Origin: Sphingopyxis sp.
GTDB taxonomy: Bacteria > Pseudomonadota > Alphaproteobacteria > Sphingomonadales > Sphingomonadaceae
DNA: 64,000 nt
Direction of reading: 5' to 3'
NCBI GenBank assembly: GCA_013823985.1
Contig: PNNB01000013.1
Span: 186,001 to 250,000 of the forward strand
Position numbers and translations under genes: made by a program
Shown here: positions 22,742 through 31,941 of the stretch, one piece after another
Layout: each line of letters begins with the position of its first letter
How positions within the stretch are numbered: the stretch's first letter is position 1
Notes under the pieces: model-generated
Seen by the model: only the letters and a program-made list of their open reading frames with translations
What the model was told of the DNA's origin: nothing
The model's database searches: none

Positions 22742-23428
22742 TTAAAGGGTAGCGATTTTGCCGCTGGCAATTACGGGCCCTGTTGCCTTCCCATCAGGTG
22801 CACCACCCTCGGGTTCGGGTGTTATCGCCAATGTGCCACCCGAAGTCAGATATTGTCGCATGTCCGATGGGACGGTCACGGTGGTAGCCGTTTTTTGTTC
22901 GACGACACCCAAAGATCGCGCCTTACCGTCGGCGGGAATTATCCAAAGCTCGGGGTATAACTTACCGGTGTCCAACGACACAGGCAAAACGACCATCCGT
23001 CCGGTGCTAGCATCATAACTCGCGGTCAATGAAGCCGACCCGGTGTCGCTTGATAACGCTGCTATCAGGGGAGCGGGTCTTGAAATTTCAGGTTCAGAGG
23101 TCGGCTTTTGCAACAATAATATGCCCAATATTGCGGCGGCACTGACTGATATGCCGGTGAGGGTCCGCCAGAATGTCAATTTCCCCGGGCCAAGGTCTTG
23201 ACCCGAAGCAAGTGGGAGTGCGGTTTCTATTGTTGTCCATAACCTAGATGGTGGTTCTACATCTCCAGCTAACATGGGATGAAAGCGCGTGCGCCAAGCT
23301 TCTATTTCCTTGGCAAAAACGGCGTCAACCGCGATCCGAGCTTCCACTGTAGCTATACTCGCAGCATCCAGCAGTCCAAGAACATACTCGGCCGCGAGAG
23401 CGATATCGTCTTCGTTAAGTTGTGTCAT
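22742..23428 (-). CDS. RskA-like anti-sigma factor
   Basis: A 228-residue single-pass membrane protein: a cytoplasmic N-terminal segment starting LNEDDIALAAEYVLGLLD (typical anti-sigma-K domain, no zinc motif), one membrane helix near residues 92-110 (ISVSAAAILGILLL), and a periplasmic beta domain with LYPELWIIPADGKARSLG and TLAITPEPEGGAPDG. The start overlaps the sigma-factor stop by 4 bp (ATGA), so the pair is translationally coupled. Confidence 0.9.
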   Translation of the reverse strand: MTQLNEDDIALAAEYVLGLLDAASIATVEARIAVDAVFAKEIEAWRTRFHPMLAGDVEPPSRLWTTIETALPLASGQDLGPGKLTFWRTLTGISVSAAAILGILLLQKPTSEPEISRPAPLIAALSSDTGSASLTASYDASTGRMVVLPVSLDTGKLYPELWIIPADGKARSLGVVEQKTATTVTVPSDMRQYLTSGGTLAITPEPEGGAPDGKATGPVIASGKIATL

Positions 23429-24009
23429 GACGCGCCCTCCAAACAGGTGCGTAGCTTCATAAGTGCGCGACGTATGCGGCTTTTGACGGTGCCTAATGGC
23501 TCCCCTTCGCGCGCTGCGAGATCTGCATATGTTGCACCACCCATAAATGCGCTCTTAATGAAATGTGCATCGCGTCGATCAAGCCCCTCTATACAACCAT
23601 AAAGCAGCGTATCTTCGCCAAGAGCCTGTAGCTTGGCATCTGCGAGTGGCGCGGGATCTATTACGTCGGCTGCCTCGTCAAGCGTAGCTAGGCCAGCCTT
23701 TCCTTTCGCCCGCAGGCGGTCAATCGCGCGATTACGCGTGACGGTTACAAGCCAACTTATAGGACTAGCCCGACCAGCCTCAAAACTGGCAGCCCTGTTC
23801 CAAATTGTGATGTAGGCGTCCTGCAATGCTTCTTCCGCTTCGTTTCTGTCACCGAAGATACGTAAGCAGACACCAAATAGTTTCGCTGAAGTGGCCTTGT
23901 ATACTGCCTCAAACGCAGATCGGTCGCCTTTTCCGGTACGCAACAGTGCTTCGGTAAGCGACGCCCTTCGCGCAGCTTCAAAATCTACGATACCAGAATC
24001 TAATGCCAT
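23425..24009 (-). CDS. ECF RNA polymerase sigma factor (SigK-like)
   Basis: A 194-residue sigma factor with region 2 (AFEAVYKATSAKLFGVCLRI, RNEAEEALQDAYITIWNRA) and region 4 (LDRRDAHFIKSAFMGGATYADLAAREGEPLGTVKSRIRRAL). ATG 24009 was chosen. An upstream in-frame ATG at 24102 would overlap the end of prmA with a Cys/His-containing peptide that is not sigma-like. It is coupled to the RskA-like anti-sigma gene. Its likely regulon includes the fasciclin gene next door. Confidence 0.92.
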   Translation of the reverse strand: MALDSGIVDFEAARRASLTEALLRTGKGDRSAFEAVYKATSAKLFGVCLRIFGDRNEAEEALQDAYITIWNRAASFEAGRASPISWLVTVTRNRAIDRLRAKGKAGLATLDEAADVIDPAPLADAKLQALGEDTLLYGCIEGLDRRDAHFIKSAFMGGATYADLAAREGEPLGTVKSRIRRALMKLRTCLEGAS

Positions 24010-24058
24010 CGGGTTACGATATGACCCAAGCGAGCAATGGATGCAATTGGTCCTTCCT

Positions 24059-25033
24059 TCACCATGTTCCAAAATCTCCCGGCAGTTGGGTTGTGCGACC
24101 ATCGCTCCGAGAAGGACGCTGCCAACTGTAACGCCTTCGTTTAATCAGCAGCAAGCAAGGCCAATCTCCGTTATCGGTCCGCATTTGCAGACGAAATCCG
24201 AGTTTTCGGTACGCGCTTATGACCGTAGCAGCCTGAGTGCTTAGCAAACCCGCCAAAATTAATGCACCACCTTCTTCGACGATGTTCGCCAGCGAGGGGG
24301 CCAATTCGATAAGCGGACCTGCCAGTATATTGGCAATTATCAAATCATAGGGACCACGCTGTTGAATAACGGGATGATCGGTCCCGGATGCCGCGCAAAG
24401 CGTAATCTGGCCATGGCCCATACCCAGAGAGTAACCATTCAGAAGTGAGTTATCTCTAGTGACATCTACGCTTACGGGGTCAATGTCCGATGCGGTGATG
24501 TAGGCGCGGGGCCATAAATGGCATGCTGCAAAGGCCAATAGTCCCGTGCCCGTTCCTATGTCAGCGATAAGTTCGAATCTTTTGCCTTGCTGCTTAAGTT
24601 TATCGAGCATGGCGAGGCAACCACTGGTCGTTTCGTGGCCTCCGGTACCAAAAGCACGACTTGCTTCGATATGGAGAGTGATTGCGCCGTCTGGAACTTC
24701 GCCTTTATTAGCACTTGTGTGGACATAGAAGCGCCCTGCATGCACTGGTTTTAAGCCTTGTTGGCTCATCACGACCCAGTCTTCATCCGGCAACTTTACG
24801 ACGATCGCTTTGGCATTGGCTGCACTCGGTAAGCGGCTTTGGATCAAGTCGATGATGGTGTGGTCAGGCTTTGCCGGGAAATAAGCTTCAATCCGCCATT
24901 GATTATCGTCAAACGCCTTAACTTCGTCTGCCACTATGGATGGGACAGGGTCTAAAGATGCCAACCACTCGTCTTCATCATGCAAAGCTTCTGCTTCTTG
25001 TCGGGTGCACGGTAAGGTGACTTTCCAAGTCAT
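24059..25033 (-). CDS. prmA: ribosomal protein L11 methyltransferase PrmA
   Basis: A 324-residue SAM-dependent enzyme that trimethylates ribosomal protein L11. The N-terminal domain begins MTWKVTLPCTRQEAEAL. The catalytic domain has RAFGTGGHETTSGCL, motif I ADIGTGTGLLAFAA and the NILAGPLIELAPSL block containing the post-I motifs. The normal family end (CLLLIKRR) is followed by about 25 unusual residues (SWQRPSRSDGRTTQLPGDF) running toward the sigma-factor gene. The start overlaps the stop of the metallo-beta-lactamase gene by 4 bp. Confidence 0.93.
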   Translation of the reverse strand: MTWKVTLPCTRQEAEALHDEDEWLASLDPVPSIVADEVKAFDDNQWRIEAYFPAKPDHTIIDLIQSRLPSAANAKAIVVKLPDEDWVVMSQQGLKPVHAGRFYVHTSANKGEVPDGAITLHIEASRAFGTGGHETTSGCLAMLDKLKQQGKRFELIADIGTGTGLLAFAACHLWPRAYITASDIDPVSVDVTRDNSLLNGYSLGMGHGQITLCAASGTDHPVIQQRGPYDLIIANILAGPLIELAPSLANIVEEGGALILAGLLSTQAATVISAYRKLGFRLQMRTDNGDWPCLLLIKRRRYSWQRPSRSDGRTTQLPGDFGTW

Positions 25034-25944
25034 TGCGATGTTTCTTTGGTGAGGCGGGATTGAAGCCTGTCGCGGGCCGCAAGTGCATAATTTCTACAAC
25101 CACTTGTGTCCACCAATGCCTCTGTTCCTGAAAGGCGCTCGAAAAACCGGCTTTGCGATGGGTGTGGTGTGATCAGCACGTCACAGCGGCTGAGTGATGC
25201 AACTTTGTCTATAGTGTTGCGAAATATCGCGACATATTCAGGATGATCTGTGAATTTATATGTGTCTGATGAGACCGAACCCAAGCTGTCGGCGTAGACA
25301 AACTGTAGACAATTACCCTTATCGCACGATTGCCAGGTCCAACTTGTACCCCCCGGAGAATGGCCAGGTGTTGCCAACGCTTTTATCTGAAGGGCTCCAA
25401 TCTTGACCAGTTCTCCCTCTACTATGATCTTATCAACTTTTATCGCTTCGAATGGCGGTAGACTGCCTTTTTGCGGATCCGTCTGATTATATTGGCCACT
25501 TTCGAGGCTGGCCTTTGCCTCCGTCCGCGCGACCATTTGTGCACCCGTAATTCGTTTTAACTCAGCCAGTCCGCCAATATGATCCATGTGTTCATGACTA
25601 CTCAGAAGATATTTCACGTCGGTTGGCTTGAAACCGAGTTTACGGATATTATCTGCAACGTAGGCCGCAGCTTCTTTTGTGGCGCCGTCGATGAGAATAT
25701 GGCCGTTTTCTGAAGTAATCAGTAAAGACGTTATTCCGCAGGTTCCTACGGTGTAAACATTCCCATAAACATGTGCGGGAGGGGCGGGGTCGCTCCAGCC
25801 GTCTCTTCCGGCGCAGTCTTGTGCGAGTTGGCGGCCGTTATATTGTGCGGCGACTGTCACGGGTGCGGGGTCGGCCACGGGGGTGCATCCCGCCAGCAGT
25901 AGTGCGCAAAAGGCGATCCGTTTAACGAACATAGCTGGCACCAT
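25030..25944 (-). CDS. subclass B3 metallo-beta-lactamase, predicted lipoprotein
   Basis: A 304-residue metallohydrolase. The signal peptide ends in lipobox LLAGC (Cys 20), predicting a membrane-anchored periplasmic protein. The zinc ligands of the B3 pattern are all present: H117, H119, D121 and H122 in SSHEHMDHIGG, H195 in TPGHSPGGTSW, and H261 in LITPHPSQ. Subclass B3 enzymes hydrolyse penicillins, cephalosporins and carbapenems. The sequence places this protein in the family but not its actual spectrum. It overlaps the SDR gene upstream and prmA downstream, so it is probably a resident chromosomal gene rather than a recently mobilised one. The alternative start is ATG 25932. Confidence 0.9.
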   Translation of the reverse strand: MVPAMFVKRIAFCALLLAGCTPVADPAPVTVAAQYNGRQLAQDCAGRDGWSDPAPPAHVYGNVYTVGTCGITSLLITSENGHILIDGATKEAAAYVADNIRKLGFKPTDVKYLLSSHEHMDHIGGLAELKRITGAQMVARTEAKASLESGQYNQTDPQKGSLPPFEAIKVDKIIVEGELVKIGALQIKALATPGHSPGGTSWTWQSCDKGNCLQFVYADSLGSVSSDTYKFTDHPEYVAIFRNTIDKVASLSRCDVLITPHPSQSRFFERLSGTEALVDTSGCRNYALAARDRLQSRLTKETSQ

Positions 25945-26614
25945 TCACGTCAACAACGGCCCCTGTCATGGACGCAGGGGCATCCGTTGCGCAGAATTTG
26001 GCGATCGCCGCCACTTCCTCGGGATCGGCAACCTTGCCCAAGGGAATATCCGCCAGCAGCTTGTCCCCCCCACGGCTGGCCAGATAATCTTCCGCCATGC
26101 CGGTCATGGTAAAGCCGGGGCAGATCGCGAAGGCCAATATACCTTCCGCAGCATAGCCACGTGCAATCGTCTTGGTCATGGCCACCATGCCCGCCTTGGA
26201 TGCCGCATAATGCCAGTGCGCCGGGCTATCCCCCCGATAGGCCGCACGGCTCGCCACATTGACGATCCGTCCGGGGCGCTGCGTCTCTTTCCAGTGCAAC
26301 ACCGCCAAACGGCAGAGCGCCGCGCTCGCCGTAAGGTTGATCTGCATCGTGCGGTTCCAGCTTTCCAGCCAATCCGCCTCGGAAGAATCAAGCGGGTTCG
26401 CATCAAAGATACCGGCATTGTTGATCAGAACATCGACATGCCCATCGAGCCGCTGCAACGCATCGCCCCACACCTGCGCAGGCGCAAACGGATCCGCCAA
26501 GTCGCCATCCTTGCTGGACAGGCCGACAACATCAAACAGGTCCGGGTCAAAGGCGCTGACGATAGCCGCGCCGATTCCCCGCGAGGCACCGGTTACTAAT
26601 ATTTTGGTTTTCAT
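25922..26614 (-). CDS. SDR-family oxidoreductase
   Basis: A 230-residue Rossmann-fold short-chain dehydrogenase/reductase. The cofactor loop is TGASRGIGAAI (residues 8-18), NNAG lies near residue 86, the catalytic Ser is in VNVASRAAYRG and the YAASK motif carries Tyr and Lys. The tail SMTGAVVDVNGASYV is typical. The family resembles 3-oxoacyl-ACP-reductase-like SDRs of unknown substrate. It overlaps the start of the metallo-beta-lactamase gene, suggesting one transcript. Confidence 0.88.
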   Translation of the reverse strand: MKTKILVTGASRGIGAAIVSAFDPDLFDVVGLSSKDGDLADPFAPAQVWGDALQRLDGHVDVLINNAGIFDANPLDSSEADWLESWNRTMQINLTASAALCRLAVLHWKETQRPGRIVNVASRAAYRGDSPAHWHYAASKAGMVAMTKTIARGYAAEGILAFAICPGFTMTGMAEDYLASRGGDKLLADIPLGKVADPEEVAAIAKFCATDAPASMTGAVVDVNGASYVR

Positions 26615-26682
26615 CCCCGCTGCTTTTCACAACGGGTCAGGAAATTCAATGTCCGTTATTGGAAATCGCCGCGACTTTGGGA

Positions 26683-28020
26683 TTATCCGAGGCTGCCCGC
26701 AAATTTGCTGGCATTGTGGCGCAGCGACGACAGCTTGGAATTCACTTCGTTAAAGCCTTGCTCCAGCGCCGTGATTTCGGACACCACATTTTCGGTATCG
26801 GAACGGATGGCGGATATGGTGTTCGACATCAAATCGGCGGCGAGGGCGGTTTCGTCGACAGAGGCTGTAATCATGGTCACGGTCTGCGCCTGATCTTCCA
26901 TCGCATGCCGGATACGCTCGGCGGAATGCTGCACTTCGCCCACGATCGAGCGGATGGCTGCGTTGGATTCGACCGAAGCTTTGGTTGCATTCTGGATCGC
27001 CGAGATTTTCTGGGCAATTTCGTCGGTGGCCTGCGCCGTCTGGTTGGCGAGGCTTTTGACTTCCTGCGCAACCACAGCAAAGCCGCGACCGGCATCGCCC
27101 GCGCGGGCCGCTTCGATGGTAGCGTTCAAGGCAAGCAAATTAGTTTGCCCTGCAATTTCGCGGATCAATGCCAGAATCGAGTCGATGGATTGCGATTGTT
27201 CAGACAAGGTGTCGGTCGCAATAACGCTTTGCGATGCCTGCGCGGCAGCCCGCGTCGCAACGTCGGAAGCTGTTTCCACCTCGGTACGGGCGTCTTCAAT
27301 GGCGCGGATCAGGCCTGCGGCCGTCTGGGCTGCTTCACGCATGGCAACGGCAGATTGCTCCGATGCTGCGGCGACTTCCGATGTTTTGGCCAACATGCCA
27401 TGCGCCATTTGCGAGCTGCTCGCTGCCTGGTGCTTCAACATATTCGTCTGTTCCGAAATGGCCGAGGTTGCATTGCCAATATCAGCTTCGAAACTTGCGG
27501 AGCTTGCCGCTTTTGATTCCAAGAAGCTTTTCTGTTCATGCTCACGATAAATCATGGAAAATGTCGTCAATTCGATCGCATTCAGTTTCGACATCGTGTC
27601 GACCAAAATCCGAATGTCATCAATTGTAAGGGCCGGGCGGGCCAGAAGCTTTGCTATGGTCCGGCTATTTGCCGTGCCTGTGGCGGCAAGGACCGCATCG
27701 AGAGGGATGCCCCGTTCGAATGAGTCGACGATCAGCGCCCGGCTGATGCTCAACCATTTGCGTTCTTCAAACCGGGTAAAGCGCATTTCCATATATGCGG
27801 CGAGCAGATCGCGCGATTTCGTGTAGGTTTCGCCGCTAAGGCTCGGGCCGAAAACAGGCGAGTTTTTCCAGAAAGACCAGTAATCTTCACTGAGTTCCGC
27901 ATAGGCATCTGTGAAGAAAACCGAGATCTTTTTGCAGTTCTCGGCAAGCTGCCTGTCCACATCATAGGGAGCGATAATCGCTTCAATATCCAATGCTTGA
28001 ACATGATTATGCGGGGTCAT
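26683..28020 (-). CDS. soluble methyl-accepting chemotaxis protein with unassigned N-terminal sensor
   Basis: A 445-residue cytoplasmic chemoreceptor. The N-terminal 170 residues are mostly helical with many Trp/Tyr ([32 protein letters not shown]) and lack transmembrane segments. The length and pattern recall globin-coupled sensors, but no proximal-His motif is visible (the only early histidines are at residues 4 and 6), so haem binding is not supported. The C-terminal signalling domain has the hairpin tip [20 protein letters not shown] and [15 protein letters not shown]. No chemotaxis genes are adjacent. Confidence 0.9.
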   Translation of the reverse strand: MTPHNHVQALDIEAIIAPYDVDRQLAENCKKISVFFTDAYAELSEDYWSFWKNSPVFGPSLSGETYTKSRDLLAAYMEMRFTRFEERKWLSISRALIVDSFERGIPLDAVLAATGTANSRTIAKLLARPALTIDDIRILVDTMSKLNAIELTTFSMIYREHEQKSFLESKAASSASFEADIGNATSAISEQTNMLKHQAASSSQMAHGMLAKTSEVAAASEQSAVAMREAAQTAAGLIRAIEDARTEVETASDVATRAAAQASQSVIATDTLSEQSQSIDSILALIREIAGQTNLLALNATIEAARAGDAGRGFAVVAQEVKSLANQTAQATDEIAQKISAIQNATKASVESNAAIRSIVGEVQHSAERIRHAMEDQAQTVTMITASVDETALAADLMSNTISAIRSDTENVVSEITALEQGFNEVNSKLSSLRHNASKFAGSLG

Positions 28021-28087
28021 TCAATCGCTCCATAAGCTTAGCGCGCCACCATTGTTTGGCGTTGCGTTCTGTCTAACCGTAAAATGG

Positions 28088-28102
28088 TTAACGCCGCGTT
28101 AT
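28088..28102. promoter_or_regulatory. CtrA-like site between the chemoreceptor and sdhC
   Basis: TTAA-N7-TTAT, one mismatch from the alphaproteobacterial CtrA consensus TTAA-N7-TTAA, about 70 bp upstream of the divergent chemoreceptor start. A short inverted repeat TAACC-N7-GGTTA (28074-28090) abuts it. The match is short and could be chance. Confidence 0.2.
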
Positions 28103-28215
28103 GGATAGTTGTTGAATTCTATGCGGAATTGACGTGCCTGAGGCCTTGCGCACCGGCGCTAAAGCGGTAAAGAGCGACACGCATTCGCGAATTAGTTTTT
28201 GAAGGACTGCAAATC

Positions 28216-28656
28216 ATGGGGCAGAAAACGACCCGGCCATTGTCGCCGCATCTGCAAGTTTATCGCTGGTCGCCGCAAATGGCGATTTCCATTTTCCACC
28301 GTGCCACCGGCTTCGTACTTGCAACGGCGGGCATGCTGACTCTGCTGTGGTGGCTGTCGGCGATTGGCGGCGGTGCGGAAAGCTATGCAGTCTTCCAGAA
28401 ATATGTCGTTGGCGCTGGCGACAGCGCAACAAGTGTCGAACTCGCGATCAACTGGTTCTTCCGGCTACTGGCTCTGGCTGTGATATTCAGCTTTTTCCAG
28501 CATCTGTTCTCGGGCTTGCGCCACCTGGTGCTCGATATGGGCGCTGGATATGAGCTCAAGACGAACCGGACATGGGCGCTTGCTGCATTCGTAGCGGCCA
28601 TTTTTGCAACTGCATTGGTTGCGCTGGTCGTGGCATCACGCGTTATCGGAGTTTGA
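28216..28656 (+). CDS. sdhC: succinate dehydrogenase cytochrome b556 subunit
   Basis: A 146-residue membrane anchor of complex II. The family start RPLSPHLQVYRW and the SIFHRATG motif are present, followed by three hydrophobic helices. QHLFSGLRHLVLDMG contains the haem-ligand histidine region. A GAAGGA site precedes the ATG at a good distance. It is the first gene of the sdhC-D-A unit. Confidence 0.96.
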   Translation: MGQKTTRPLSPHLQVYRWSPQMAISIFHRATGFVLATAGMLTLLWWLSAIGGGAESYAVFQKYVVGAGDSATSVELAINWFFRLLALAVIFSFFQHLFSGLRHLVLDMGAGYELKTNRTWALAAFVAAIFATALVALVVASRVIGV

Positions 28657-28659
28657 AGC

Positions 28660-29049
28660 ATGGGTAGCGGTACAAATATTGGTAAAGTGCGTGGCCTCGG
28701 TTCCGCGAAACATGGCGGCACACATTGGATCAGCCAGCGCACGACGGCGGTTGGCAACTTACTGCTGACAACATGGCTGGTTGCTTCATTGCTGCTGATG
28801 CCCAATTTCGATCAGGCGACACTTGCACTGTGGCTGGCAAAGCCCTCGGTCGCTGTGCCCATGATCCTGATGCTGGTCAGCGTTTTCTGGCACGCCCGCT
28901 TGGGTCTGCAGGTATTGATCGAGGATTATGTCCACGATGACGCCCTGAAATTCGGTGCCATGACCCTGCTTAATTTCTACGTAGTTGGCGGAGCTGTCTT
29001 TGGCATCTTTACCGTCGCTAAACTTGCATTCACCGGAGCTCCCGCCTGA
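28660..29049 (+). CDS. sdhD: succinate dehydrogenase hydrophobic membrane anchor subunit
   Basis: A 129-residue subunit with three predicted helices. The [20 protein letters not shown] start and [22 protein letters not shown], with the conserved His and Tyr/Asp of the quinone and haem pocket, mark SdhD. It follows sdhC by 3 bp and overlaps the first base of the sdhA ATG. Confidence 0.94.
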   Translation: MGSGTNIGKVRGLGSAKHGGTHWISQRTTAVGNLLLTTWLVASLLLMPNFDQATLALWLAKPSVAVPMILMLVSVFWHARLGLQVLIEDYVHDDALKFGAMTLLNFYVVGGAVFGIFTVAKLAFTGAPA

Positions 29050-30851
29050 TGTCAGACGCTTACAAGATTATTGACCACACCTATGACACCGTTGTTGTCG
29101 GCGCGGGCGGCTCTGGCCTGCGCGCGACCATGGGTAGCGCAGAAGCGGGTTTGAAAACGGCCTGTATTACAAAAGTTTTTCCGACACGTAGCCACACAGT
29201 TGCGGCACAAGGCGGGATTGCTGCGTCGCTCGGAAACAACAGTCCCGACCATTGGACATGGCATATGTACGACACCGTCAAGGGGTCGGACTGGCTGGGC
29301 GATCAGGACGCGATTGAATATATGGTGCGTGAGGCACCTGCTGCTGTTTATGAACTGGAGCATGCTGGCGTGCCGTTTTCGCGGAACACGGATGGAACCA
29401 TTTATCAGCGTCCCTTCGGTGGCCATATGCAGAATATGGGTGAGGGACCTCCTGTCCAGCGGACATGCGCTGCTGCTGACCGTACCGGCCATGCGATGTT
29501 GCACGCCCTGTACCAGCAAAGCCTGAAATATGACGCGGACTTCTTCATTGAGTATTTTGCGCTCGATTTGATCATGGAAGACGGCGAATGCCGGGGTGTC
29601 ATCGCGCTGTGCATGGAAGATGGCAGCATACACCGGTTCAAGAGCCATGCGGTGGTTCTCGCAACAGGCGGATATGGCCGTGCCTATTTTTCGGCGACCT
29701 CTGCGCACACATGTACTGGTGACGGCGGCGGCATGGTGTTGCGTGCCGGATTGCCGTTGCAGGATATGGAGTTCGTCCAGTTCCATCCAACAGGCATTTA
29801 CGGCGCTGGCGTTCTGATTACTGAAGGTGCACGCGGCGAGGGCGGTTATCTGACCAACAGCGAAGGCGAACGCTTTATGGAGCGTTACGCACCATCGGCC
29901 AAAGACCTTGCATCACGTGACGTGGTGAGCCGTTCGATGGCGCTTGAAATGCGCGAAGGACGTGGTGTCGGGCCGGGTAAGGACCATATTTACCTTCATC
30001 TCGACCACATCGATCCCAAGGTATTGGGTGAACGTCTGCCCGGCATTACCGAAAGCGGAAAGATTTTTGCCGGTGTCGACCTGACACGGCAACCCCTGCC
30101 GGTTTGCCCTACTGTGCATTATAATATGGGCGGAATTCCGTGCAATTATCACGGCCAGGTCGTGACCAAAAAGGATGGCAATGACGATGCGGTCGTCTCC
30201 GGACTTTATGCCGTGGGCGAAGCTGCATGCGTTTCGGTCCATGGTGCAAACCGTCTGGGTTCCAACTCCCTGATCGACCTTGTCGTCTTTGGCCGTGCAA
30301 CTGGCTTGCACCTCAAGGAAACGTTGAAGCCCGGTGCATCACATCGTCCGCTTCCCAAAAGCGCAGTCGACCTGCCGCTGGCGCGCGTGGAGAAATTCCG
30401 CAATGCCAAGGGTGGTTCGCCGACGGCCAAAATCCGTTTGGAAATGCAGCAGACGATGCAAAAACACGCCGCTGTTTTCCGTGACACCGAACTGCTCGCG
30501 GAAGGCGTGCAGTTGATGCAGAAGGTCAACAAGCGCATGGAAGATGTCGCTGTTACCGATCGCAGCCTGATCTGGAATACCGACCTGATCGAAACACTCG
30601 AACTCGACAATCTGATGGCGCAGGCCGTCTGCACGATGGAAAGCGCAAACAACCGCAAGGAAAGCCGCGGCGCCCATGCGCACGAAGATTTCCCTGATCG
30701 TGACGACGTGAACTGGATGAAGCATACCGCGTCCTGGTTTGACGGCTGGGGCGGTTCCGGCGGAAAGGTCACCTTGGATTACCGCGCAGTCCATGATTAC
30801 ACGCTGACTGACGAGGCCGAGTATATCAAACCGAAGGCTCGCGTTTATTGA
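29049..30851 (+). CDS. sdhA: succinate dehydrogenase flavoprotein subunit
   Basis: A 600-residue FAD-bearing catalytic subunit that oxidises succinate to fumarate. The FAD loop is [11 protein letters not shown], the covalent FAD-linking histidine is H49 in [11 protein letters not shown], and the active-site region [21 protein letters not shown] and [16 protein letters not shown] are intact. The C-terminus is normal. The usual next gene, sdhB (iron-sulfur subunit), is absent. A hairpin and an opposite-strand gene follow instead. Confidence 0.98.
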   Translation: MSDAYKIIDHTYDTVVVGAGGSGLRATMGSAEAGLKTACITKVFPTRSHTVAAQGGIAASLGNNSPDHWTWHMYDTVKGSDWLGDQDAIEYMVREAPAAVYELEHAGVPFSRNTDGTIYQRPFGGHMQNMGEGPPVQRTCAAADRTGHAMLHALYQQSLKYDADFFIEYFALDLIMEDGECRGVIALCMEDGSIHRFKSHAVVLATGGYGRAYFSATSAHTCTGDGGGMVLRAGLPLQDMEFVQFHPTGIYGAGVLITEGARGEGGYLTNSEGERFMERYAPSAKDLASRDVVSRSMALEMREGRGVGPGKDHIYLHLDHIDPKVLGERLPGITESGKIFAGVDLTRQPLPVCPTVHYNMGGIPCNYHGQVVTKKDGNDDAVVSGLYAVGEAACVSVHGANRLGSNSLIDLVVFGRATGLHLKETLKPGASHRPLPKSAVDLPLARVEKFRNAKGGSPTAKIRLEMQQTMQKHAAVFRDTELLAEGVQLMQKVNKRMEDVAVTDRSLIWNTDLIETLELDNLMAQAVCTMESANNRKESRGAHAHEDFPDRDDVNWMKHTASWFDGWGGSGGKVTLDYRAVHDYTLTDEAEYIKPKARVY

Positions 30852-30877
30852 TTGTCGGCCTCTTATGAGGCCGACAA
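30852..30877. terminator. perfect hairpin between sdhA and the convergent LLM gene
   Basis: An 11-bp perfect stem TTGTCGGCCTC / GAGGCCGACAA with a 4-nt loop, filling exactly the gap between the sdhA stop and the stop of the leftward gene. There is no T-run, so a bidirectional transcript-end role is inferred from position. Confidence 0.6.
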
Positions 30878-31864
30878 CTATAGCTTGGCTAGAATATCTG
30901 CAGCCATTGAGAGACTGCGCTTGCGCATTTCATGATCAAAAATCGAACAGGCAACGATAATCTCGTCGGCTTTAGTGCGATCACGAAAAGCGGTTACGGC
31001 AGTTTTGACGCTTTCGGGTGCACCGATTGCGCTGCATGACAGGACGTGGTCCAGCACGCCCTGTAATTGCGGTGCCAAAGACTCATAATAGCCTTCGACT
31101 GGTGCAGGCATTTGTCGTGGATTGCCGGTGCGAAGCGAGACGAAGCTTTGTTGCATTGAAGAGGCAAGATACGCAGCTTCTGCATCTGTCGGAGCGGCAA
31201 TGATATTGAACGCGGCCATCGCATAAGGTGCATCAAGCACGGCACTTGGTTTAAAATGACTGCGGTAGATATGGAGCGCCTCGTCCAGCATATCCGGTGC
31301 AAAATGGCTCGCAAAGGCGAAGGGTAAACCTAATGCCGCCGCCACTTGCGCGCCGTAGAGGCTGCTTCCGAGAATGTAGAGCTGGACATCGGCACCGGCA
31401 CCGGGTGTTGCCACGATGCCCGTTTGACCGTCGTCCGCGAAGTAGCTTTGCAATTCCATCACGTCGCGAGGAAATGCATTCGGATCGCTATCGAGCGTGC
31501 GGCGGATTGCGGTCGCGACCCTCTGGTCGCTGCCCGGCGCGCGGCCAAGGCCAAGATCAATGCGTCCGGGATATAATGCGTCGAGCGTTCCAAATTGTTC
31601 CGCAATGACCAGAGGCGCATGATTGGGCAGCATGATGCCACCTGATCCCACGCGGATCGACTGCGTTGCTGCGGCGATATGGGCGATGACGACGCTGGTC
31701 GCTGCACTGGCGATACCACGCATGCCGTGATGCTCGGCCACCCAATAACGGGTAAATCCAAGCTTCTCGCAGTGTCGGGCGAGGTCTGCAGCATTGGCAA
31801 GGGCAGTAGCAACGGTTCCGCCTTCAACAACGGGTACAAGATCCAGTAGGGAAAATTTGGTCAT
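30878..31864 (-). CDS. LLM-class flavin-dependent oxidoreductase (MsnO8-type)
   Basis: A 328-residue luciferase-like TIM-barrel protein. Features of the family: [12 protein letters not shown] start, [50 protein letters not shown] and [12 protein letters not shown]. Members use reduced FMN, but the substrate cannot be told from sequence. It is divergent from and nearly abuts the LysE gene. Confidence 0.88.
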   Translation of the reverse strand: MTKFSLLDLVPVVEGGTVATALANAADLARHCEKLGFTRYWVAEHHGMRGIASAATSVVIAHIAAATQSIRVGSGGIMLPNHAPLVIAEQFGTLDALYPGRIDLGLGRAPGSDQRVATAIRRTLDSDPNAFPRDVMELQSYFADDGQTGIVATPGAGADVQLYILGSSLYGAQVAAALGLPFAFASHFAPDMLDEALHIYRSHFKPSAVLDAPYAMAAFNIIAAPTDAEAAYLASSMQQSFVSLRTGNPRQMPAPVEGYYESLAPQLQGVLDHVLSCSAIGAPESVKTAVTAFRDRTKADEIIVACSIFDHEMRKRSLSMAADILAKL

Positions 31865-31941
31865 GAATGTCTACATGGTTATCACGACCGCTAAAGCCAA
31901 GCGCAATCGACTATCTTATGCAGCCGTGCCATAGGCTTTCG

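Noticed and set aside
26659-27550. plus-strand frames over the chemoreceptor
   Set aside because: Shadows of the strongly Ala/Ser/Gln-biased chemoreceptor. They show no independent evidence of coding.
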